Positions 23,375-32,709 of a stretch of 64,000 nt of DNA are shown here, one piece after another. Every line of letters begins with the position of its first letter. Within the stretch, counting starts at the first letter, position 1. Source of the DNA: an uncultured Clostridia bacterium (lineage in GTDB: Bacteria > Bacillota > Clostridia > Christensenellales > UBA1242); NCBI GenBank assembly GCA_934756675.1, contig CAKVLG010000005.1:29942-93941 (forward strand). Direction: 5' to 3'. Both the position numbers and the translations under genes were made by a program. The notes under the pieces were generated by a model. It had not been told where the DNA came from. It saw only the letters and a list, made by a program, of their open reading frames with translations, and made no database searches.

Positions 23375-24811
23375 ATGAATACACTAGTAGAAAAAATAAA
23401 AAAATGCTTTGGTAAAAATGCGGATATAACATATCAAAAGGTTATGAGTAGCAACAAATCTGCTACGCTTATTTTTATTAAATGCATGGTCGATAACAAA
23501 CTGCTAAACAGTGGAATTATGGAAGAAGTTAGCAGTTTTTTAGATGGTAATAATGGCGGTGCAAAAGGACTTTGTAACAACTTAAAAATGTTTGGAAACA
23601 TAATAGAAAAAAGCAAAACTCAGGTTTCACAAATCGTGTCGCAAATACTTAGCGGTTCGCTTATCGTTTGTTTAGATGATGACGATAATGTTGTCGCCTT
23701 GTCCATGAAAGGCGTCGAGAAACGTGCAATTGCAGAGCCTCCAACAGCGGCGGTTATAAAGGGCCCGCGAGAAGGCTTTGTCGAAGATATAAACACAAAC
23801 CTTGGACTTATTCGCAAACGATTAAAAACCCCAGACTTTTCTGTTATAAAAACAAACATGGGCAAGCGTACGCAAACAGAAATCGCAATATGTTATATAA
23901 AAGGAATTGCGGATAAAGAGATTGTTCAAGATATTTTAAAAAAGCTTAAAAGTATTGAGATAGATGGTATAATCGATTCGTATTATGTTCAAAACATGCT
24001 AGAAAGCAAAAATAACAAAATATTTAAGCAAGTAGGTAACACCGAAAAACCCGATGTAGCCGTTGCCAAAATGCTAGAAGGAAGAATTGTTTTAATTGTC
24101 GATGGTTCGCCAATTGTTTTGACCGTGCCATTTATATTGCTCGAAAGTTTGCAGACAGCCGATGACTATTATATGTTTTCTGTTAAGGCAAGTTATGTCA
24201 GAGTCATACGCTTTTTGGGGCTAATTATCGCGATTAGTTTGCCGGGCATTTATGTGGCGTTGCAAAGCTACCACTATAGCGTTTTGCCAATAAACTTTTT
24301 AATCACGCTTATGAGTAGCATTCAAGGTATTAGCTTTCCACCGCTAATGGAGATTTTGTTTGTTTTGTTTTTGTTTGAAATTTTAAACGAAGCGAGCATT
24401 AGAATGCCAAAATACTTGGGCATGGCACTCAGCGTTATTGGCGCGCTTATTCTTGGCAACACCGCCGTACAAGCGGGGCTAATTACGCCGCCAAGTATTG
24501 TGGTTGTGGCGATTTCTGGCATAACGCTCTATATTGTTCCAGACCAAGCAAACGAAAACAGTTTGCTCCGCGTTATCTTTACACTCGCTGGTGGTATTGC
24601 GGGCTTTTTTGGTATATGTTTGTGTTTTATGATTGTTACAACATTTTTGGCAGACATTACAAGCTTTAAGGCGCCATACTTGTCGCCATACGCACCAATC
24701 GTGCCACAAGACAAACAAGACGGGCTTGTTAAAAAAGATTTAATGGACTTAAAAAATCGACCAAAGACAATACCGAACCACAATAAAATAAGGTTAAAGG
24801 CGGAAAAGTAG
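23375..24811 (+). CDS. gerA: Germinant receptor subunit A (GerA family)
   Basis: The 478-residue A subunit of a GerA-type receptor in the spore inner membrane. The N-terminal ~240 residues form the cytoplasmic domain (including MKGVEKRAIAEPPTAAVIKGPREGF, a family signature); about five membrane helices follow, then a basic tail. The first ATG at 23375 is chosen over a TTG three bases earlier because the sigma-G-like -10 ends six bases upstream. The B-subunit gene starts immediately after the stop codon. It shows that this organism forms spores, although the germinant is unknown. Confidence 0.92.
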   Translation: MNTLVEKIKKCFGKNADITYQKVMSSNKSATLIFIKCMVDNKLLNSGIMEEVSSFLDGNNGGAKGLCNNLKMFGNIIEKSKTQVSQIVSQILSGSLIVCLDDDDNVVALSMKGVEKRAIAEPPTAAVIKGPREGFVEDINTNLGLIRKRLKTPDFSVIKTNMGKRTQTEIAICYIKGIADKEIVQDILKKLKSIEIDGIIDSYYVQNMLESKNNKIFKQVGNTEKPDVAVAKMLEGRIVLIVDGSPIVLTVPFILLESLQTADDYYMFSVKASYVRVIRFLGLIIAISLPGIYVALQSYHYSVLPINFLITLMSSIQGISFPPLMEILFVLFLFEILNEASIRMPKYLGMALSVIGALILGNTAVQAGLITPPSIVVVAISGITLYIVPDQANENSLLRVIFTLAGGIAGFFGICLCFMIVTTFLADITSFKAPYLSPYAPIVPQDKQDGLVKKDLMDLKNRPKTIPNHNKIRLKAEK

Positions 24812-25903
24812 ATGGAACTAACTGGAAGACAGGCAACATTTTTAGTGATTATTTGTTCGCTGGCAACAAAGATGCAAAGATTACCATGTTTAATAGCATC
24901 TGACCTAGGTCGATTTGGGTATTTATATTTCTTGTTCCTTGGCTTAATTGATTTGATGTTTATTTTCATCGCGCTTTGGATAGGCAAGCTTGCTGGCGGC
25001 AGAACACTTTATGAAGTGTTAGAAGAAAGGGTAAGTAAAATCGTTGCAAAAACAATATCGTTTATTTTGTTTGTATATTTTTTTGCGCAAATAATTTTGC
25101 CATACGAGGCTTTGCATGATGTGTTTGCAAATATCTTGTTTGATGATTTGCCATGGACATCATTTAGCTTAATTTTAGTTGCTGCCGTTGTATATCTTGG
25201 TAGTCGCGGGCTTAAAACAATTGGCAGAATAGGTGACTTATATTTTGGCGTTATTACTCTTTCGTTAATTGGACTTATTGCAATATCTGGTGGAACATCG
25301 GCACTTGCAAAAATTTTGCCTTTTGCAGAGTTTGAACCAAACAAACTATTTAGCACGGCATTTAATTATTCGTTTTGGTTTGGTGACTTTTTAATAGTTC
25401 TTATGTTTATGGGCAAGGTGAAACCAAACGATAAACTTGGGCTTAGACTTGGGATTTTTTATAGCATTACAATACTTGTGCAAGTGTGCGCGTACATTGT
25501 TTTCTATGGCGTGTATCAAGAACTGAGTGTATATCAGTCTAACCTGATTACAGAAATAAGCGAGTTTTCGCTTTTGACGCTAGATATTGGGCGAATTGAT
25601 TGGTTTTTGGAACTTGGTGTTGAAATGAGCACGATTATCGCTTGCGGGCTGTATTTGTATTTAGCAAGCTATAATTTTTCTAAGGTGTTTGGCATAAAGC
25701 AAAGCTACAAGACAACTATATACCTAATTGCGGGCATCTACATTGTTGATATTTTCGTGTTAAAAGACTTGACCGTTGGCGCGGCAATTGTTGCAACCTA
25801 CACAAGGTGGCTAGCTTTGGTAGTTCAAGTTGCGTTGCCATTATTTTTGCTTGTGTATGGATTGTTCGACCAAAAACGATTAAAGGAGAAAAAGCATGTT
25901 TAA
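24812..25903 (+). CDS. gerB: Germinant receptor subunit B (APC-type permease)
   Basis: The 363-residue polytopic subunit with about ten membrane helices, belonging to the amino-acid/polyamine/organocation superfamily. It begins MELTGRQATFLVIICSLATKM as GerB proteins do. In Bacillus this subunit forms the germinant pocket. It has zero spacing after gerA (TAG-ATG) and overlaps gerC by eight bases, so the three subunits are translationally linked. Confidence 0.9.
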   Translation: MELTGRQATFLVIICSLATKMQRLPCLIASDLGRFGYLYFLFLGLIDLMFIFIALWIGKLAGGRTLYEVLEERVSKIVAKTISFILFVYFFAQIILPYEALHDVFANILFDDLPWTSFSLILVAAVVYLGSRGLKTIGRIGDLYFGVITLSLIGLIAISGGTSALAKILPFAEFEPNKLFSTAFNYSFWFGDFLIVLMFMGKVKPNDKLGLRLGIFYSITILVQVCAYIVFYGVYQELSVYQSNLITEISEFSLLTLDIGRIDWFLELGVEMSTIIACGLYLYLASYNFSKVFGIKQSYKTTIYLIAGIYIVDIFVLKDLTVGAAIVATYTRWLALVVQVALPLFLLVYGLFDQKRLKEKKHV

Positions 25904-27176
25904 GTTTATAAAAAAGCACACATGGCTACTTATTTTAATTGCTCTTTGCATTCTTTTTCCACAGAGTTTGTCTAACCAAGCAAAATTAAACATGAAGTCT
26001 ATTGTAACAGGTCTAGCTATCGATAGAAAAGCAAACGGATTTGAAGTGACAGCACAAGTTGTTATGCCAAACAAGGGCAGTGAATCTGGTGGCGGCGAAA
26101 CGCAAGTTATATTCATTACAGACAGTGGAAAAACAGTTGCAGAGGCTGTTGAACGTATTGGCTTTACGCTTGGCAAAACTGCGGGACTTGGGCACATCAA
26201 TTTTGTATTAATTGGCGAAAGCATGCTCGAAAATAATGTTGCAGGTCAACTAGATTATTTTATGAGAGATAAAAAGATTAACAATTCGGTACTTGTTTTG
26301 GCTTGTGACGGGGCTGCCAAAGACGAAATAAAAAAGACGGCCAATCTTGAAGCTAGTTCTGCAATGGGAATGCAAAAAGTGTTTTTATATAAGCAGCAAG
26401 AAACAAATGCATACGTTTTGCCAATGCTAGAACTTGCAAACTCGGTTTATTCAAAGTCTGGCGTGTGTTTGATGAGTGGACTCAAAATTCAGAGCGGCGA
26501 AGACGAAGAAGAGAACTCGGGTACATCAAGTGGCGAGTCTGGCGGTGGCGAATCGGCGGCTAGTTCCGGGACAGAAAACTCGTCTAGCGAGTCGTCTGCT
26601 GGGGCTGGTAGCGGTGCAAAGCAAAATGCAAAGATAAAATATCTAAACAAAATATATTTATTAAAAAAAGGCAAGAAAGTTGGTGTGCTTGAAAGCGAAG
26701 ATGAAATTGTTGGGCTGTTAATTCCAAACCGTTATAGTAAAGATGCGTCTATGGATATTGGACAAATTGAGTTTGCAAATCAATTGGCACAAGACTTTAA
26801 TGTGAAATACTACAAGAAAAAGTCTAAAATGAAATTGAAGTTTGAAGATGGCAAAATTATTGCTGTGTTTGATATATCGCTCGGCGATGTAAAAATAAGA
26901 TGCCTTAATTCAAAAGAAGAGCCAGCAATAGATTATTACAACGAAGACAATGACGAGTTCAATGAAAAAATTAGGCAAAAAACTGCCGAAAAAATAACAG
27001 AACTTATAACCACATGTTTCAATAGCGGAAAATCGCAAAATGTTGATGTTTTTATGATTGCAGATTCTGCATATCTATATAATTACAAAGATTATAAAAA
27101 ATATATCGAAAATAATCCAAATTATATTCAAAATGCAACTGTGCAAGTAAATGTTAAAATAGAAAAATTAACATAA
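25896..27176 (+). CDS. gerC: Germinant receptor subunit C (Ger(x)C), without lipobox
   Basis: The 426-residue C subunit. After the N-terminal hydrophobic segment (about 9-23) comes the family start IVTGLAIDRKANGFEVTAQ and, later, LGHINFVLIGE; the C-terminal ~180 residues form the conserved third domain. Two features are odd. The signal segment has no lipobox: its only cysteine is preceded by Leu, and the usual G/S-C before the mature start is absent. Residues about 202-245 form a Ser/Gly/Glu-rich low-complexity insertion. It may therefore be anchored by an uncleaved helix. GGAG precedes the ATG and a terminator follows. Confidence 0.85.
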   Translation: MFKFIKKHTWLLILIALCILFPQSLSNQAKLNMKSIVTGLAIDRKANGFEVTAQVVMPNKGSESGGGETQVIFITDSGKTVAEAVERIGFTLGKTAGLGHINFVLIGESMLENNVAGQLDYFMRDKKINNSVLVLACDGAAKDEIKKTANLEASSAMGMQKVFLYKQQETNAYVLPMLELANSVYSKSGVCLMSGLKIQSGEDEEENSGTSSGESGGGESAASSGTENSSSESSAGAGSGAKQNAKIKYLNKIYLLKKGKKVGVLESEDEIVGLLIPNRYSKDASMDIGQIEFANQLAQDFNVKYYKKKSKMKLKFEDGKIIAVFDISLGDVKIRCLNSKEEPAIDYYNEDNDEFNEKIRQKTAEKITELITTCFNSGKSQNVDVFMIADSAYLYNYKDYKKYIENNPNYIQNATVQVNVKIEKLT

Positions 27177-27206
27177 AAAAATCCCCCAAGTGGGGGGACT
27201 TTTTTA
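27175..27206. terminator. Bidirectional terminator between gerC and the ATPase gene
   Basis: TCCCCC/GGGGGA stem with flanking A and T tracts; the minus-strand ATPase stops at 27204. Confidence 0.85.
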
Positions 27207-29936
27207 TAGCCTTATTTTATCCATCAATTTATAAAGAATATTCAAAAGTGTTGGAGCAACAATGATTAATATTATTGCAAATAGTTGGTCAGAAAGTGAA
27301 AGTGTACCGATTGAGAGTTTAAAGAAGTCTGATAAAGCGAACACGCCAATAAAGCACAAACTAAGCATTGCAAAGAACAATAGACCTGTTAAAAGTGTGA
27401 TAGGTTTGCAAAGTCTATAAAGAACTGCAAGACCAGTAAAAGTTAAGGTAATAGCAACCATTGTGCTAAGAATTTCTGTGCTAGGAAGAGCACCTGTTCC
27501 AAAATAGAAGAATGCATAAATAGCAATTGAATTGATGATTAATGCAAGTGCACCAGGCAATGCGTTTTTGATAAGGTTATAGATGAACTTACCTTGTATT
27601 CGTTTGGTGTTCGGCAAGAATGCCAGGAAGAACGAAGGCAAGCCAATTACAAGCGATTCAAGAAGAATCATTTGTATTGGTTCTAGTGGGTAAGGTTCCA
27701 TAATCGCAAGAACGAATATACTAAACACAATTGCAAATATCGTTTTCATAAAGAAGAGTGCAGATGCACGTTGAACGTTATTTATAACTCTTCTTCCTTC
27801 GAGCACGGTTTCTGGCATGCTGCCAAAGTCCGAATTTAAAAGCACCATGTGTGATACGCTACGTACAGCTTCGCTACCACTTGCCATGGCGATAGAACAA
27901 TCGGCTTCTTTTAGCGCCAAAATATCGTTGACACCATCGCCAGTCATGGCTACGGTGTTGCCGTTAGCTTTTATTGCTTTTACAAGTATTGCTTTTTGTT
28001 CTGGTGTAACTCTACCAAAAACCGTATATTTGTTTGCAGCAGCAATTACTTGTTTTTCGTTTAAACCTTCTAGGCTTATAAGTTTGTCGGTATTATCGAC
28101 ACCTACACGTTTTGCAATTTCTGCAACGGTAAGTGGGTTATCACCAGAAATAATTTTAACTTCAACATCGTTTTCTTTGAACCATTTGATAGTGCTTGCG
28201 GCATCGTCACGAATACGGTCTTCAAGAATAAGCAATGCAACAGGTGTTCTGTTAGATGGTGGGTTGTCTTTTATTATATTTGATGGAGAGTAGGCAAGAA
28301 GTAAAACTCTGTAGCCATCTTTCGAATATTGCTCCACCATATTTTGTGTTTTTTCGTCAAGTCCACTTGGTATAACAAAGTCAGGTGCACCCATGATGTA
28401 AGTTCCAGCATTCTCAAAAGAAACAGCACTTAGTTTTCTAGCTGATGAAAATGGAACAGTCGCAACAGGTTTTAATTCTTTGTTGTAACCAAAATAGTTT
28501 ATCAATGCTTGACTTGTTTGATTATTGTCGCCAAGGGCAGATAAAAGCGAACCCATAATGCGTTTTAGTGTGTAATTTGTATTATTTAATTGAATACAAT
28601 TATAAACCTTCATTGTGCCATCGGTAATTGTTCCTGTTTTATCAAGGCACAAAACATTTACTCTTGCAAGCATTTCAACGCAATACAAGTCTTGAACCAA
28701 TGCTTTTCTGCGAGCAAGTTTGATAACAGATACAGTTAGTGTTACCGAACAGAGTAAGAACATGCCCGCTGGTATCATACCAATGATGGAACCAGCTGTC
28801 TTTTCGACAGTTGTTTTTATGTTGCCAAATTGTGTGTAGTTGTTAATGTACATTAAAATTGCAATAGGGATTAAGATAAATGCAATTACTCTGATTATTT
28901 GTTTTAATGAATTAAATAGTTCTGATTGTGGTTTTTTGTATTGCTTAGCTTTGCTTGCAAGTTGTTGAATATAATTATTTGAGCCAACCTTTTCTACACG
29001 AACGTGGCACGAACCACTAACAACAAAGCTACCAGCAAGCACTGTATCGCCAACTTTTTTCTTAATTGGTAAACTTTCACCAGTAAGCATACTTTCGTTA
29101 ACTTCAATTGCACCTTCGATAATAATGCTATCGGCAACGATTTGTTTACCGTTTGTTAAGATAACGACATCATCGATAACAACTTCGTCAACCGAAATTG
29201 TTTGTTCTTTGCCATCACGCACAACTTTAACGGCGGGTGCGGTTAACAGCGAAAGTTTTTCGATTGTCTTTTTCGCTTTTATCTCTTGAATAATACCAAT
29301 TGTGATATTTGCAAGAATAATTGCCATGAAGAGAAGGTTAGAAAATGAGCCAACGACGATTAAACTAACAGAAACGGCAAAACACAAGATGTTAAAGAAT
29401 GTAAAAATATTTTCGAAGAAAATAGCTCTATACGTTTTTACATTGGTGTTTGGAGTCTTGTTTGTTTGACCTTTCTCCACCCTTTCTTTTACTTGGTCAC
29501 TTGTAAGGCCTTGCTCGTAGCTAGCTTTAACGCGTTTTACCCTTGTTGGCTTTTTAACTTCTTCCGCTTGACCTTTGATTTTTTTGTTAGTTTCGGTTTT
29601 TTTGCCATTTTTTGTAGCAGTTTTTTGTTGTTTTTTGTCTATTTTTGTGGCAGCGGCCTTTTTAATTTTTTCTATTTTTTTATTAGAAACAGCTTCTTCT
29701 GGCTTTGGAAATTCAAGTTCAGCAGTTGCTTCTGCTTTGGTTTGATTTTCCAGAACTATTGGTTGTTCTGTTTCTTTTTTTATATCTTCTTTAGATTGGA
29801 CTTCTTTTGTAACGGCTAATTTTTTATCTTCTTTTTTATCTTTCTTATTGTCATCTATAGTTGGTAGAATAGTTGGTTTTTCGCCATTATCAATAACTTC
29901 TTCAATCTTTATTTGTTTTGAATTTTTAGGAGCCAT
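27204..29936 (-). CDS. P-type cation ATPase with long charged N-terminal extension
   Basis: A 910-residue transporter. The catalytic core has TGES (about 288-291), the phosphorylation site DKTGT (about 435), and the hinge TGDGVNDILALKEADCSIAMASGSEA. The M4 segment reads GMIPAGMFLL rather than PEGL, closer to the CtpE/MgtA-like bacterial pumps than to SERCA-type Ca2+ pumps; the ion is uncertain (Ca2+, Mn2+ or Mg2+). Before the core lie about 150 residues very rich in Lys and Glu without hydrophobic segments, so they are cytoplasmic. GAGGTG precedes the ATG. It is monocistronic. Confidence 0.9.
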   Translation of the reverse strand: MAPKNSKQIKIEEVIDNGEKPTILPTIDDNKKDKKEDKKLAVTKEVQSKEDIKKETEQPIVLENQTKAEATAELEFPKPEEAVSNKKIEKIKKAAATKIDKKQQKTATKNGKKTETNKKIKGQAEEVKKPTRVKRVKASYEQGLTSDQVKERVEKGQTNKTPNTNVKTYRAIFFENIFTFFNILCFAVSVSLIVVGSFSNLLFMAIILANITIGIIQEIKAKKTIEKLSLLTAPAVKVVRDGKEQTISVDEVVIDDVVILTNGKQIVADSIIIEGAIEVNESMLTGESLPIKKKVGDTVLAGSFVVSGSCHVRVEKVGSNNYIQQLASKAKQYKKPQSELFNSLKQIIRVIAFILIPIAILMYINNYTQFGNIKTTVEKTAGSIIGMIPAGMFLLCSVTLTVSVIKLARRKALVQDLYCVEMLARVNVLCLDKTGTITDGTMKVYNCIQLNNTNYTLKRIMGSLLSALGDNNQTSQALINYFGYNKELKPVATVPFSSARKLSAVSFENAGTYIMGAPDFVIPSGLDEKTQNMVEQYSKDGYRVLLLAYSPSNIIKDNPPSNRTPVALLILEDRIRDDAASTIKWFKENDVEVKIISGDNPLTVAEIAKRVGVDNTDKLISLEGLNEKQVIAAANKYTVFGRVTPEQKAILVKAIKANGNTVAMTGDGVNDILALKEADCSIAMASGSEAVRSVSHMVLLNSDFGSMPETVLEGRRVINNVQRASALFFMKTIFAIVFSIFVLAIMEPYPLEPIQMILLESLVIGLPSFFLAFLPNTKRIQGKFIYNLIKNALPGALALIINSIAIYAFFYFGTGALPSTEILSTMVAITLTFTGLAVLYRLCKPITLLTGLLFFAMLSLCFIGVFALSDFFKLSIGTLSLSDQLFAIILIIVAPTLLNILYKLMDKIRL

Positions 29937-30030
29937 TTACACCTCGCTAGTTATTACTTATAATACATTTATATTATATCAATATCTACTTTCATGTCAA
30001 TTACTAAGCAAATAAAACTGAAAAAATGAC

Positions 30031-30059
30031 TTGCAAAATAAAAAAAATGATGTTATAAT
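30031..30059 (+). promoter_or_regulatory. Promoter of rpsF-ssb-rpsR
   Basis: TTGCAA (30031-30036), a 17-base spacer and TATAAT (30054-30059). Confidence 0.75.
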
Positions 30060-30065
30060 CATTGC

Positions 30066-30118
30066 ATAATTCCTTGCTAGGGGCACTCTGCTCTTAGCCG
30101 AATGAGTCCAAAAGGAGG
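30066..30118 (+). promoter_or_regulatory. Probable S6:S18 ribosomal-protein leader
   Basis: Between promoter and rpsF, GG...ACTC can pair with GAGT-CC around an internal segment containing AGCCGAA. The known S6:S18 leader is a stem with an unpaired CCG triplet that mimics the 16S site. Position and the CCG fit; the fold was judged by eye. Confidence 0.45.
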
Positions 30119-30125
30119 TAAAAGT

Positions 30126-30407
30126 ATGAAAAATTACGAGCTTATGTACATTGTTGACACAGCTGTCAGTGACGAACAAAGAGAAAACATTATTTCCAAG
30201 TTCAAAGCTTTAGTTGAAAACAACAATGGCAAAATTGTTAGTGAAGAAAAGATGGGCGTTAAAAAATATGCTTACCCAATCAACTTCAAAACAGAAGGGT
30301 ATTATGTGTTGCTCAATTTTGAAGCAGACGCAACTCTTCCAGCTATAATCAAACAACAAATGTTAATTACTGATGGCATTGTTAGACATATGATAGTAGC
30401 AAAATAA
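30126..30407 (+). CDS. rpsF: 30S ribosomal protein S6
   Basis: A 93-residue protein that binds S18 and helix 23 of 16S rRNA. It begins MKNYELMYIVD, the normal S6 start. The frame is open from 30102 but AAAGGAGGT lies just before the ATG at 30126. It heads the conserved rpsF-ssb-rpsR operon. Confidence 0.96.
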   Translation: MKNYELMYIVDTAVSDEQRENIISKFKALVENNNGKIVSEEKMGVKKYAYPINFKTEGYYVLLNFEADATLPAIIKQQMLITDGIVRHMIVAK

Positions 30408-30417
30408 GGAGAAAAAT

Positions 30418-30849
30418 ATGAACAAAGTAATATTAATAGGAAATTTGGCAAGAGATCCAGAACTCATTACTACAAATAATGGTGTTTCACTTTGCAAATT
30501 TAGCTTAGCCGTTCAAAGAAACTTTTCTGCTAGCGATGGCGAAAGAGAAGCTGACTTTTTGTCTATTGTTGTATGGCGTGGTCAAGCTGAAAACTGCTAC
30601 AAATACCTTAAAAAAGGTAGCAAAGCTGCTGTATCTGGTTCTATTCAAACTCGTTCTTACGAAGGTACAGATGGAACAAAAAGATATATAACAGAAATTG
30701 TTGCAGATAATGTTGAATTCTTGTCTAGTAAAAATACTGGCAGTGATGGTGATGATGAAAGATCTATTCCTAGCGAATCAGTTAAGAAAGAAAACAAAGA
30801 AGTTGTTGATAAGTTCGAGCCAATCGATGACGACAACCTTCCATTTTAA
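30418..30849 (+). CDS. ssb: Single-stranded DNA-binding protein
   Basis: A 143-residue OB-fold protein beginning MNKVILIGNLARDPEL, with the aromatic DNA-binding strands and the acidic C-terminal tip DDDNLPF that recruits replication and repair partners. It lies between rpsF and rpsR as in most bacteria. AAGGAG precedes the ATG. Confidence 0.97.
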   Translation: MNKVILIGNLARDPELITTNNGVSLCKFSLAVQRNFSASDGEREADFLSIVVWRGQAENCYKYLKKGSKAAVSGSIQTRSYEGTDGTKRYITEIVADNVEFLSSKNTGSDGDDERSIPSESVKKENKEVVDKFEPIDDDNLPF

Positions 30850-30863
30850 TTAGGAGAATGAAA

Positions 30864-31136
30864 ATGAAAAAGCAAAACAATAAGGTAGATGCTCAATACG
30901 ACGACAAGAACCCTAAAAAAGTTCACAAGACTGTTCGTAAGAGTTGTGCTTTCTGTTCTGATAAAATTGAAGTTATCGACTATAAAGATGTTGCTAAACT
31001 CAAGAGATATATGACAGAAAAGGGTAAGATTATCCCAAGACGTACAACTGGTGTTTGCGCTCGTCACCAAAGAGAGCTTACAAACGCTATTAAAAGAGCA
31101 AGAGTTATGGGTTTACTTCCATACAAAAACGCATAG
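30864..31136 (+). CDS. rpsR: 30S ribosomal protein S18
   Basis: A 90-residue protein with SCAFCSDK and a third cysteine in GVCARHQR, which suggests the zinc-binding (C+) form, and the conserved IPRRTTG and ARVMGLLPY segments. The ATG at 30864 is preferred over 30858, which sits directly on the AGGAGA ribosome site. Last gene of the operon. Confidence 0.95.
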   Translation: MKKQNNKVDAQYDDKNPKKVHKTVRKSCAFCSDKIEVIDYKDVAKLKRYMTEKGKIIPRRTTGVCARHQRELTNAIKRARVMGLLPYKNA

Positions 31137-31140
31137 TAAA

Positions 31141-31171
31141 AATGGTCCACCAATTTGGTGGATTTTTTATT
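31141..31171 (+). terminator. Terminator of rpsF-ssb-rpsR
   Basis: GTCCACCAA/TTGGTGGA stem followed by T6. Confidence 0.85.
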
Positions 31172-31232
31172 CTTTGTTATTGACACCATTTTGAATTATG
31201 CGTATACTTAATATTATTATAGGGGGAAAGCT

Positions 31233-32708
31233 ATGCCAAAGACAAACGAAGAAAAAACTTCAAGAATTTTACCAAACAATCTAGAAGCAGAACAATCTGT
31301 TTTAGGTTGTGCTATGATTGATCAAGAAGCTGCTCTTGAAATTGTGAGCAAGCTTAACCCAGAAGATTTTTATAGCGAATCGCATCAAATTATTTTTGAT
31401 GCAATGAAAAGTTTGTATGAAAAGAATTCACCAATAGATATTATTACTCTTTCTGATGAACTTGAAAAACGCGACAAACTTGCAGGCGTTGGCGGAATGG
31501 GGTATTTAACAACACTTTCGACAATTGTTCCAAGTGCCGCATACTATGCTCATTATGAAGAGATTGTTAAGCGTGATTCTGTTTTAAGACAATTAATATC
31601 CGCTTGCGGAAAAATCACAGAACATGCATTTACCGATGCCGAAAGTGACGATGCTTTGGGTTTTGCCGAAAAAACTATTTATGAAATTGCCGAAAAAGGG
31701 CAAGTTTCATCTCTCGAAAAAATTCAAAAGTCACTCGAAGAAGTTATGGACAAGTTCGAAACTATCCACAAAAATGGTGGCAATGTTCAAGGTCTTAAAA
31801 CTGGATTTTATGCACTAGACCAAATTTTGAACGGTGGATTTAATAAGGGAGACCTTGTTATTATTGCCGCACGTCCTGCCGTTGGTAAAACTTCGCTCGC
31901 GATGAACATTGTATCGAACGCGGCTATTGACTATGGCAAAAAATGTGCGGTATTCTCGCTTGAAATGAGCCGCGACCAATTGACTCAAAGAATGCTTTGC
32001 TCTATTGCAAATGTAGATATGAAAAAGGCACTCCGCGGTGAACTCACCGAAGCTGATTGGACAAAACTTTGGAAAGCGAATAAAAAACTTCAAACTGCAA
32101 ATATTTTTATCGATGATTCGTCACTCAATAGACCATCTCAAATTTTGTCTAAGTGCCGAAAACTTAAACGTGAAAAAGGTCTGGACTTAATCATGGTCGA
32201 CTATTTGCAACTTATGTCATCTGATGTTAAAAAATCAGATAACAGACAAACTGAAATTTCTGATATTTCACGTAGAATGAAGATTTTGGCAAAAGAAATT
32301 GGTGTGCCAGTTGTGGTTCTTTCACAATTGTCACGTGCTGTTGAACAAAGAACTGGCAAAAAACCAGTGCTCTCTGACCTTCGTGAATCTGGTGCAATTG
32401 AACAAGACGCAGATATTGTTATGTTCATTCACAAAGAGCCACCAGAAAATGCTAGCGAGCAAGAAGATAAAAATGCCGACTATAATGCGGAAATTATCCT
32501 TGCTAAACACAGAGCTGGTGAATGTGGCAGTGTATTCCTTGGTTGGAAAGGATCGAGAGTTAGCTTTGTTAACTTGCCAAAAGATGCTGAAGCTAAAAGT
32601 TTGGTTGAATCATATGTGGAGCCTTCAGTCCAAGCCCCTGAGGAGGGGAATATTGAAGAAGTCTTTATGACAGATGATATAAAACAAATTTTTAATGAAG
32701 AGGAATAA
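31233..32708 (+). CDS. dnaB: Replicative DNA helicase DnaB
   Basis: The 491-residue hexameric helicase of the replication fork. The N-terminal domain begins with LPNNLEAEQSVLG, and the RecA-like C-terminal domain has Walker A ARPAVGKTS (about 210), Walker B LIMVDYLQLM, and the DLRESGAIEQDAD motif. GGGGGAAAG precedes the ATG. No intein is present, although this gene often carries one. glnS follows within two bases. Confidence 0.97.
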   Translation: MPKTNEEKTSRILPNNLEAEQSVLGCAMIDQEAALEIVSKLNPEDFYSESHQIIFDAMKSLYEKNSPIDIITLSDELEKRDKLAGVGGMGYLTTLSTIVPSAAYYAHYEEIVKRDSVLRQLISACGKITEHAFTDAESDDALGFAEKTIYEIAEKGQVSSLEKIQKSLEEVMDKFETIHKNGGNVQGLKTGFYALDQILNGGFNKGDLVIIAARPAVGKTSLAMNIVSNAAIDYGKKCAVFSLEMSRDQLTQRMLCSIANVDMKKALRGELTEADWTKLWKANKKLQTANIFIDDSSLNRPSQILSKCRKLKREKGLDLIMVDYLQLMSSDVKKSDNRQTEISDISRRMKILAKEIGVPVVVLSQLSRAVEQRTGKKPVLSDLRESGAIEQDADIVMFIHKEPPENASEQEDKNADYNAEIILAKHRAGECGSVFLGWKGSRVSFVNLPKDAEAKSLVESYVEPSVQAPEEGNIEEVFMTDDIKQIFNEEE

Positions 32709-32709
32709 T

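Noticed and set aside
32695..32709. Start of glnS at the ATG inside dnaB
   Set aside because: GAGGAA just before 32710 is a ribosome site and the shorter N-terminus is typical.
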